Origin: Acetobacterium sp.
Lineage (GTDB): Bacteria > Bacillota > Clostridia > Eubacteriales > Eubacteriaceae
Length of the DNA stretch: 33,379 nt
Assembly (NCBI RefSeq): GCF_030652775.1
Contig: NZ_JAUSPS010000078.1
Span: forward strand, 1 to 33,379
Direction: 5' to 3'
Shown here: in pieces, positions 6,194 to 14,900 of the stretch
How positions within the stretch are numbered: position 1 is the stretch's first letter
Layout of the letters: each line of letters starts with the position of its first letter
Translations under genes and position numbers: made by a program
Notes under the pieces: generated by a model
Told to the model about the DNA's origin: nothing
What the model saw: only the letters and a program-made list of their open reading frames with translations
Databases searched by the model: none

Positions 6194-9100
6194 ATGAAAA
6201 AAGCGATGAAAGAGAAATTCAAACGGATCAAAGTTGGGTTGCTGTTTTTAATTATGATGGCCGCCATTTGTTTTTCCACGAGTGTGTTTGCTGCAAACGA
6301 GGTGGTGGATAAAACGGCAACAACGGAAATTGGCGTGGCCTACCGGGGTCATGTCCAGAACCAGGGGAATATGCCAAAACCAGAGGGAAGTTTGGTAGCT
6401 GGGCCTGAAGCGCTGGGAACCAGAGGTCAGAGTCTCCGGGTTGAGGGCTTCTGGATCAAACTCACCGGCAATGTGCCGGAGGGGGCCAACATTGTTTATG
6501 AAGTCCATGTTCAGAATGAAGGCTGGATGACACCAGTCAAAAACGGTAACTTTGCCGGAACAGCCGGTAAAAGCCAACGGGTGGAATCCATAAAAATCAA
6601 TCTCGAAAATATGCCAGGTTACGATGTTTACTATCGAGGTCATGTTCAGAATGTGGGCGATACTCCGATGGTTGATGGCGAATGGGGCTGGAAGAAAAAC
6701 GGCGAAGAACTGGGAACCACTGGTTCAAGTCAGCGGCTTGAGGAACTCCAGGTTAAAATTGTCAAACAGCCTGACACGACCATAACCTATGATAAAGCGG
6801 GTACCTATGGGCCAAAGACTGGTGTTGAAACGACTGAAAACGATGTCGTCATTAATACGCCGGATGTGGTGTTGCAGAATCTTCATATTAAGGGTAATCT
6901 GACCATCGGCGAAGGCGTTGGCGAAGGGGATGTGACGTTAAACAATATTACCGTTGATGGCGAAACCTATATCCGCGGCGGCGGTAAAAACAGTATCCAC
7001 ATCAACGGTGGCGATTACAATAAGATTACCATCCAGCAGACGTCCAGCGGCCAGGTGCGGATCGTGGCAACCAATGCCGAAGGGCTGGAAGTTGTGGTTT
7101 CTGAAGCTGCCAAGGGCGAAGATATTATCCTCGAAGGCGCCTTTGAGAATGTCCAGATTGATGCTCCGGATGTCAAGATTTCCACCCAGGGCGACACCAC
7201 CATCAAAGAAATGGTTGTCGGTAAAAGTTCAACGGGATCAGAAATTACCCTGGATAAAAAGACAACCGTTAATAAGATCGATTTAAATACAAGCGTTGAC
7301 ATGAAAGGTGAAGGAACCATTGAAAAGGCTAATGTCAATTCGGATGATGTTACCTTTGAACAGAAACCGGTCGAAGAGACAATCGCACCGGAGGTTAAGG
7401 TACCACCGGTTGTGACACCGCCGACACCGGTAAAACCGGATCCGAAGCCGACGCCATCGGGTCCTTCAGCAGAAGATCTGAAGGTGGCGGAGTTTAATAA
7501 TGCTAAAAACAACGTTGCGATGGTGGATCTATTATGGAAAAATGGATTAGGCCTTGATCTGACAGGTTTTGAAGAATTAGATTATATTGGGGAGTGTATT
7601 GTGGTTCAGACGCTCCTCGACAAGAATGGTTTTGCAAATAAAGCAGTAATTCAGGCGGCAGTTACTGAAGGGATCAAGCTTGCACAAAATGATGTGCAGG
7701 CAAATGCATATATGGAAGCATTGCGTTCCTATACACCAGAACTCAGGGCTGAAGGTAATACCTGGACGGTCACTTATCCGGATCAGTTGACAGCGATTCA
7801 AAAAAGTCTTTTAAGTGGATTGTATGCAGATTTGGCAATCTTAGTCGATACGCCGCTAGCGGATGGTGAAGTTTTGGAATTAACGGTTGACGGTATTACA
7901 AAACAAGTAACAAATAGAGACTTCAACGGAAAAGAAATTTTGTTGTCTAAACTACTGGGCAATAAATTGGAAAATGATGATCAAGTTCAAAATCAGAAGT
8001 CGACATTTACGATTACCGTCAAAGATATCAGCACAAAAACTGAACGATATATTTCGGTATGCCCCTGCACCAGTAAAAATGGGGAGACGTATTTCAAGAA
8101 TTTTACCAATGCATATGCAATTAAATTACGGCCTTTCTGGTTAGAAGCCTATTCTGATTTAATTACGGTAGATTACGAAAATTCTGAATTTGGATTCAAT
8201 TATGCGGGAGATCTGACCGTGGCACAAAAACAGGCTATGGACGGTTATTATGCCGACACGGTTATTCGTCTTGGACACCCATTGGCAGCAGGCGAATCAA
8301 TCAAAATTACAGGGTTGGGAAAAGAGGCGACCTTGACCAGCAGTACGGTTATGGAGAATGAAGATAAAACCGAGATTCGCCTTTCGACACTGATGAAGGT
8401 TGTTTTGAATTCAGCCAATCTGGCAGTCAACCCGCAGAGTAGTCACAAGATAGCGTTTAAAGAGCCCAAAGTAGATTCAGCTAATTATATCTGGGCCGAG
8501 GCTGTTCTGATCAGGGGAAATGCTGAAATAATCAATACTGGAAAGATGTATGGCATGTCTATTTACCCAACCTGGCAGGATGAGTATAAGGACTCGGTTT
8601 CGGTATCAACTGAAAATTCGCAAATAGTTGTGAGTTATAAAGGAAAATTATCTCCATCAACAGTAACGAGTTTAGCAAATTGTCAAGCAGATGTGATATT
8701 CAATCTGAGCCGTGAACTTGAAGCAGATGAAACGATTACCGTCTCAGCGCTTGATAATACGAAAACACTGACGAAAACACTGACGAAAGGGATGATAAAA
8801 GGAACAGAGATCAGACTATCAGATCTGCTGGGCGTCACCCGGGATGCGGCTACAAAGTTGGGTGATGATGTGATTGCGTTTTCGACTGATGATTTGAATC
8901 GCAATATCCAAATATATGCAAATCCAGTTCTTATCAAAGATAATGAGGATGTATATCTCAATAATGGAACAAGCCTGTCACTGTATCAAGCGAGTTTTAA
9001 AGCCTACAGTGATAGCCTTGAATTGAGTTCGAAGGATAATAAATTCTTGGTAAATTATAAGGGTGGCTTATCGCCTGATGTACAGGCAAAATTGGCTGGC

Positions 9101-11596
9101 TACTATGCCGATGCCGTGATTTATCTGGACCGAGCGCTAGAAGAAGGTGAAACGGTGACGGTCAAGGCTTTTAACAATGATGATGTTGTCATCTCCAACA
9201 AATCACCAGCTGAAGACAGCGGAATGCGAAGCTACCTGCTATCAAAACTGTTGAACATTGAGTTGGGAGATGCTAACCTGGCAGTAAAACAGCAGGGTTC
9301 ATTTGAGATTGCCGTAATGGCAAATACCCTTGAAAAACAGCTAAATGTATCAGCGACGGCAATTCTTGTCAAAGACGGTGATGTTGAATATCTGGGTAAC
9401 GATACCGGAATGTCAATCAACCCACCAGGTTTTGATGCTTATGAAAATTCAGTTGAAATCCTTCCAGATAACAATCAAGGTTTTACAATAACCCATAAGG
9501 GTGGATTGTCGAATGAAAATAGTGAAAATTTGGCAGGCCTCTATGGCGATACCATGATTTCGTTTGATCGGCCATTAGAAGTTGGCGAAACAATCAAGGT
9601 GAGCGCTTATGGAGCGGTAAAGGATATTACAAGTAACGCTTTTAATAAATGGGCAGATAACAGAATTGGATTGACAGATTTGTTGGGAGTTTCTGCCAAT
9701 AAAGCACCGCTGGCTACAGAGCAAGGGGAAGACATTAAAATAAGTCTTTCAGTAGTAAATCTCAATGCGCCTATTGGTGTTGCAGCCTGGAATGGCTTGG
9801 TCAAGGGTGATGGCACCTGGGTATACCGTGCTAATACTGGGATTGGATTTAGCATTTCGCCATGGTTTTTCGATGCGTACCAAAACAATATCTCCTTAGT
9901 GTCAGATGGAGATAAAATTTCAGTTGATTATTTGGACAAATTGACAAATAACGAAAAATTAGCGTTAAATGATTTTTATTCTGATACAATGATTTGTCTG
10001 AGTCGGCCTTTGGCTGACGATGAAAAAGTGACCATCAATGCTTTTGGGGTGTCTGTGCCTGTTGACAGCACGATGGTAACAGATAATAATAGTACCCAAA
10101 TCAGATTATCAGATTTACTGAAAACGACCCTGGGTGTGAACCAATTAGCCAGAAATCAAACCGGGGGATTTGAAATAAAGGTAACTGATCAGAACCTGAA
10201 AACAAATTTATCAATCACGGCGGAAGCGTTGCTGGTTAAGGGGGATGCGTATTATTACCTGAATAAATTAGGCAGTATTACGCTTGAAAGTACAAATGAA
10301 AAGGTGCAAAATGGTCCATTTGTCGGGGATGCGACGGTTGTTCTAAAAGATGGTAGAGAACAAAAACTGGATGGCTCGACGGGGATTGTCTTCCTGGAAC
10401 GCTACGATATTGTTGATTATCTCATTTTTGAGATGGTTAACAATCAAAACGAAAACTCTCTGTCGGCTCCGCAAACAGTGATACTGGGCGAAAATCCGGT
10501 TTTAAAAATCAGCGTTGATGACGTATTGTGTGAATATGGGAATATTTCGTATGTCGATGAAACACATACAAAGATTAAAATCACACCTTCTTCAGAGGCA
10601 ATGGCGACACTGGATAAGCTTGGATACTTTGCATTTAATGTTCCGGAAGGGACAATCACCGATGAGGCTGGTAATCCGGTCAGAAGTATGGTAGGTAATT
10701 ACATAAGTGGCACCTTAAATTCACCGTTATTGAAGGTTACCGATTCGACAAAACCTTTTGTTATAGGAATTGAAGCAACCGTGGATGGAAATCCTGTTAA
10801 TGCAAACAAAAACGAAACAACCGGCGCATATGAACTGGAGGTGAAACAAAATTCAGTTACCAGTGAAATTCGGGTTAAAATGAACGAACCTGTCACTGTC
10901 AGTAATGGTGCCAAGATTCTTATTCCCGGTACCGAAACAGCGTATGGTGATATTAAAACGGATCAAAATGACAGTACCATCGTTGTGATTACGCCGGCCA
11001 GTACTGGAATCGGTACAGCTGGAAAATTGGGTTTAACGACATTTGCGATTCCCGAAAATCTGGTGTGTGATCTGGTCGACAATGATAGTAGCAATATCCT
11101 GTTACCGTCATCTATTAATTTTACTGGCGGTGGACTGGGAAATGAAGCAACGTCATTTAACCTCAATGTCCTGGCGCCAGATACTGAAAAGCCAACGATG
11201 ACGGCATTGACAGCGGTACTAAATAACAACCCAGCCACCAAAGTTAAAGCGACAGGGAACCCGTTGACATTGGCTTTAAACAAAGATTCGCTGACCATTC
11301 AAATTGTAGTTGATTTAAATGAAAATGTCACATTTAAGAATGGCGCAATATCTGATGAAGGGGCAGTGGTGACAATGTCTGGTGCGGGAATTCAAGAAGG
11401 AACCATATACGGCAAGATCTACCGGGAAGGTTCTATTGAGAATCAGTTAATTATTGAGCCAAATGGAACGAATGGTATAGCCGGTTTAACGGGTACTTTC
11501 ACATTTAAAGTAGCCGCTGATACCATTTTTGATAGTTCAAACAATGGCAACGCAGAGACAAGTTTTATATTAGAAGTAGTTGATCCAGTAGTTTAA
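6194..11596 (+). CDS. Giant secreted ChW-repeat protein 1 (adhesin-like)
   Basis: An 1800-residue surface protein. ATG 6194 is preferred over the in-frame TTG at 6173 because AAAGGA (6183-6188) precedes it. Signal peptide 1-33 (basic N-terminus, hydrophobic core, V-F-A|A). Three ChW repeats at about 45-193 (Y-R-G-H-V-Q-N, H-V-Q-N-E-G-W, G-T-x-G-x-S-x-R-x-E), a clostridial module thought to attach to the cell surface or mediate contacts. Residues ~196-394 have regular short strands with Gly/Asn turns, like a parallel beta-helix stalk. A Pro-rich linker (397-424) leads to a helical segment (425-505), six repeats of about 143 residues (506-1366) and Ig-like domains to the end. No LPXTG or SLH motif was seen. 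Likely an extracellular adhesin; ligand unknown. Confidence 0.87.
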   Translation: MKKAMKEKFKRIKVGLLFLIMMAAICFSTSVFAANEVVDKTATTEIGVAYRGHVQNQGNMPKPEGSLVAGPEALGTRGQSLRVEGFWIKLTGNVPEGANIVYEVHVQNEGWMTPVKNGNFAGTAGKSQRVESIKINLENMPGYDVYYRGHVQNVGDTPMVDGEWGWKKNGEELGTTGSSQRLEELQVKIVKQPDTTITYDKAGTYGPKTGVETTENDVVINTPDVVLQNLHIKGNLTIGEGVGEGDVTLNNITVDGETYIRGGGKNSIHINGGDYNKITIQQTSSGQVRIVATNAEGLEVVVSEAAKGEDIILEGAFENVQIDAPDVKISTQGDTTIKEMVVGKSSTGSEITLDKKTTVNKIDLNTSVDMKGEGTIEKANVNSDDVTFEQKPVEETIAPEVKVPPVVTPPTPVKPDPKPTPSGPSAEDLKVAEFNNAKNNVAMVDLLWKNGLGLDLTGFEELDYIGECIVVQTLLDKNGFANKAVIQAAVTEGIKLAQNDVQANAYMEALRSYTPELRAEGNTWTVTYPDQLTAIQKSLLSGLYADLAILVDTPLADGEVLELTVDGITKQVTNRDFNGKEILLSKLLGNKLENDDQVQNQKSTFTITVKDISTKTERYISVCPCTSKNGETYFKNFTNAYAIKLRPFWLEAYSDLITVDYENSEFGFNYAGDLTVAQKQAMDGYYADTVIRLGHPLAAGESIKITGLGKEATLTSSTVMENEDKTEIRLSTLMKVVLNSANLAVNPQSSHKIAFKEPKVDSANYIWAEAVLIRGNAEIINTGKMYGMSIYPTWQDEYKDSVSVSTENSQIVVSYKGKLSPSTVTSLANCQADVIFNLSRELEADETITVSALDNTKTLTKTLTKGMIKGTEIRLSDLLGVTRDAATKLGDDVIAFSTDDLNRNIQIYANPVLIKDNEDVYLNNGTSLSLYQASFKAYSDSLELSSKDNKFLVNYKGGLSPDVQAKLAGYYADAVIYLDRALEEGETVTVKAFNNDDVVISNKSPAEDSGMRSYLLSKLLNIELGDANLAVKQQGSFEIAVMANTLEKQLNVSATAILVKDGDVEYLGNDTGMSINPPGFDAYENSVEILPDNNQGFTITHKGGLSNENSENLAGLYGDTMISFDRPLEVGETIKVSAYGAVKDITSNAFNKWADNRIGLTDLLGVSANKAPLATEQGEDIKISLSVVNLNAPIGVAAWNGLVKGDGTWVYRANTGIGFSISPWFFDAYQNNISLVSDGDKISVDYLDKLTNNEKLALNDFYSDTMICLSRPLADDEKVTINAFGVSVPVDSTMVTDNNSTQIRLSDLLKTTLGVNQLARNQTGGFEIKVTDQNLKTNLSITAEALLVKGDAYYYLNKLGSITLESTNEKVQNGPFVGDATVVLKDGREQKLDGSTGIVFLERYDIVDYLIFEMVNNQNENSLSAPQTVILGENPVLKISVDDVLCEYGNISYVDETHTKIKITPSSEAMATLDKLGYFAFNVPEGTITDEAGNPVRSMVGNYISGTLNSPLLKVTDSTKPFVIGIEATVDGNPVNANKNETTGAYELEVKQNSVTSEIRVKMNEPVTVSNGAKILIPGTETAYGDIKTDQNDSTIVVITPASTGIGTAGKLGLTTFAIPENLVCDLVDNDSSNILLPSSINFTGGGLGNEATSFNLNVLAPDTEKPTMTALTAVLNNNPATKVKATGNPLTLALNKDSLTIQIVVDLNENVTFKNGAISDEGAVVTMSGAGIQEGTIYGKIYREGSIENQLIIEPNGTNGIAGLTGTFTFKVAADTIFDSSNNGNAETSFILEVVDPVV
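6329..7370. repeat. Long direct repeat, copy 1 (ChW and stalk coding region)
   Basis: This stretch aligns without gaps to 12045-13086 at a constant offset of 5716 bp. The best part, about 6400-7095, is nearly identical including silent positions, while similarity drops towards both ends. It encodes the ChW repeats and the beta-helix-like stalk. Confidence 0.85.
7709..10290 (+). repeat. Six tandem ~143-residue protein repeats in ChW protein 1
   Basis: Units begin near 7709, 8138, 8573, 8993, 9428 and 9866 (420-438 bp each). Each reads: aromatic-x-x-A/E-Y at the start, a strand pair, G-x-L-(S/T), Y-A/S-D-(T/A) followed by I-x-L-x-R/H-P/A-L, G-E-x-(I/V)-x-(I/V), R-L-S-(D/K)-L-L, a strand pair ending A-x-L-V/I-K-G/D, then a linker. 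DNA copies are quite divergent, so the repeats are old. I cannot assign a named family. Confidence 0.8.
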
Positions 11597-11655
11597 GGAA
11601 ATGGTGAACACTTCTAGCGACCTGCATTATTAGTGAGCAGCGAGTAACAAACGAT

Positions 11656-11705
11656 AAGGGGTTGGTTTATCTGTATAAAACAGAAAACCGACCCTTTTCA
11701 TTTTT
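11656..11705 (+). terminator. Intrinsic terminator after ChW gene 1
   Basis: Stem AAGGGGTTGGTTT (11656-11668) pairs with AAACCGACCCTTT (11685-11697; two G-U pairs), with an inner CTGT/ACAG stem, followed by TTTTCATTTTTTT. It lies 60 nt past the stop of the 1800-aa gene. Confidence 0.8.
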
Positions 11706-11834
11706 TTGTTGGCACAGGAAGCTGACACATTAAACACAGTGGGTCTGTAATATTGTGTTTAACTAGCTATAAAAACATGTGCATTCGTCACCCTATGGGA
11801 AGAAAATTAATTTTCATATAATTAGATTTTATTT

Positions 11835-11883
11835 GTCACACCATATGCCACACGTTGTTTTCTATGCATTTCCATGATAAAAT
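11835..11883 (+). promoter_or_regulatory. Promoter of ChW gene 2 with shared 18-bp element
   Basis: GTCACACCATATGCCACA (11835-11852), then TTGTTT (11855-11860), 17-nt spacer and TGA-TAAAAT (11878-11883). Element, -35-like box and extended -10 match the ChW gene 1 promoter spacing exactly. An ATG at 11874 overlaps this -10, so it cannot be the start of the gene. Confidence 0.8.
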
Positions 11884-11927
11884 CAAAAAAAAGACCTAAA
11901 TTTGAAAGAGAAAGGGTAATGTGTGTG

Positions 11928-14900
11928 ATGAAGAAGGAATTTAAGTGCGTTGTAACCACGGGAATGTTGGGTATGATGCTGTTAGCTTTCGTGTTTTTAG
12001 CGACCGGGGTGATGGCAGCAGGTGAGAATACCAATGTGGAGGACATTGGTGTTGCCTATCGTGGGCATGTCGAAAATTATGGCAATATGCCAAAACCGGA
12101 AGGAAGTCTTGTAGCTGGCCCAAGTGAATTGGGAACCAGAGGTCAGGGGCTTCGGGTTGAAGGCTTCTGGATCGAACTCACAGGCAATGTACCAGAGGGT
12201 GCCAACATTGTTTATGAAGTTCATGTTCAGAATGAAGGCTTGATGACACCAGTCAAAAACGGCAACTTTGCCGGAACTGCCGGCAAAAGCCAACGGGTGG
12301 AATCCATTAAAATCAATCTCGAAAATATGCCAGGTTACGATGTTTACTATCGTGGCCATGTCCAGAATGTTGGAAATACACCACTTGTTGACGGCGAATG
12401 GGGCTGGAAGAAAAACGGTGAAGAACTGGGAACCACCGGTTCAAGTCAGCGGCTTGAGGAACTTCAGGTTAAAATTGTCAAACAGCCTGACACGACCACA
12501 ACCTATGATAAAGCGGGTACCTATGGGCCAGAGACTGGTGTTGAAACGATTGACAACGATGTCGTCATTAATACGCCGGATGTGGTGCTGCAGAATCTCC
12601 ATATTAAGGGTAATCTGACCATCGGCGAAGGCGTTGGCGAAGGGGATGTGACGTTGAACAATATTACTGTTGATGGCGAAACCTATATCCGCGGTGGTGG
12701 TAAAAACAGTATCCACATCAACGGTGGCGATTACAATAAGATTACCATCCAGCAGACATCCAGTGGCCAGGTGCGGATCGTGGCAACTAATGCCGAAGGG
12801 CTGGAAGTTGTTATCTCGGAAAATGCCAAAGGCGAATCAATCATTCTTGAAGGTAAATTTGAAAACGTCCAGGTTGATGCGCCAGATGTAAAAATCTCGA
12901 CTCAAGGCGATACTGCCATTAAGCAGATGAATCTGGGTGAAACGGCCAAAGGTAGTGAAGTCACCTTAGATGCAGACACAAAAGTCGAAAATCTGGTATT
13001 GGACGCAGAAGTCGACGTTAAAGGACAAGGGACAGTCGAAAAGGCCAAAGTTAATTCTGATGGCGTAACGTTTGAAAAAGCACCGGAGAAACAAGATGTG
13101 TCGCCAGAGGTAGAAACTCCGCCGGTGGTCACCCCCCCAGAGGAGAAACCACCGGTCACACCACCAGTCACTCCAACGCCAGGTGGCGGTGGAACACCAA
13201 CTACGACAGCAATCACTGGCGTATCAATTATTGGTGATCAGAATGTCGGATCAACATTAACAGCAACACCAAATCCAACAAACGCAACTGGAGCATACCA
13301 GTGGATGAGAAGTACAACAGTGACTGGAACATATGAAGCCATTACCGGAGCTACCTCAAAAACTTATGTTTTACAGAGTGGCGATGCGACGAAATATATT
13401 AAAGTTGTAATAACGGGAAATGGAAACTATACAGGAACACAAACCAGTGTGGCCACCAGTGCGATTACAAACCTAAAAGAAATTACTGCTTTTACGCCGT
13501 TAACAACCATCACTATAAGCAGTAACGAAAATTTAACAGATCTTGCATCACTTAAAGCAAGCGGTAAATTACCCACCCAGGTAACCGTAACAGACGGTAC
13601 CACGCCAGCATCGGCAACCATCACAAATTGGATCGGTACGTTTGACGGAACAACTACGGGAGCCAAAACCTTAACCGCAGTTTGGACAATGCCAACCGGT
13701 TATCGGGATCAAACAACACCGATCACAGTTCAGATAACTGTCAATGTTAACACAGCACAAACAGCAGTGTCGAGCAGTGATAAAGTAATCACCAGCACAA
13801 CCATAGGAACCCTGGACGCTGGTAATATTACAGCGGTACCAGTTGGAACAAAGGTCAAAACTTTAAAAGACGGTTTGACCCTGTCACCCTATGCAACCTG
13901 TGAGATTACGGCATCAAGTGACCCAGGGGCACTAGCCGTTACTGATCCGGAAAATACTAACGTGACTGGAACAATGGTCATTAAAGTAACCGCTCAGGAT
14001 AACAGCATAGCAACGTACACCATTACCATGGTACCGGTAGTAAAATCAACAACACCAACAGCAAATACGACCATCGTAGCAAAAACTGTGCAAACACAGG
14101 CAACGGCAGACTTTACACTGACCTCCAACCACTCCGGCGGAACCTGGAAAGTATTCTCGAATGCTGATTGCACAACGGCAGCAACAGGCGTATCGGCAGC
14201 ATTAAGCGGTACTATACTGACTTTAACGCATGCAACGGATCTGCCGACAGCCACTTATTATGTGGTATACAATGACGGGACCCGTACTGACAGTGATGCC
14301 CTTGTATTAACCGTTTCGGCCTATTCTGAAGAACCTACCGCAGTCAGTGCAGTAACTGCACCAACCTTGGTCGCATTGAACGGAGATCTGCAGATTAATT
14401 TTGACGAACCCAGTGATTTGACAGGGATTAACAGGATTCAAATGTTAGTTTCCTGTAACGATGGCCAGACATGGGCGACAGCAACGACAGCGCTGGTAGC
14501 CGACGATCCATATTTTTCAAGCGATTGTCTAAGTTTAAGCTTGACCCGGATATCTTATCGGTTAGAAGGAATGACAACCATTAATAAGATTAAAGTAATC
14601 AGTGTCGCAGAAACAGGCTATCTGGATAGCTCATTTGAAATGCCTTGTAGCCTGACCATTAACAAAGCTGATCAAGCACTGCCGATTATCGCAACCTATA
14701 ATAATGGGGCGGTTCAAGCCATAATGACAGCTGTAAAACAGGAAGGTGAAACCTATTTCTGCCAACTGAAAAGAGCAAATGGTACGCTCATTACAGAATA
14801 TATGATGGGTGAACCCAACTGGATTAACTCAACAACCGCTGAGTTTAGAAGCACTAACACACCCTATCCGGCAGATGCCCGCATTCAGATCGTCAAAGGG

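Noticed and set aside
6954..7512. Alternative frames within the ChW/stalk region, also at 12670-13216 and 20122-20666
   Set aside because: They recur at matching places only because the coding repeats are conserved; no ribosome sites.
11700..11834. Third riboswitch before ChW gene 2
   Set aside because: No GACGCAAAGC box or other known aptamer core was found, and the segment lies upstream of the likely promoter, so it would not be in the transcript.
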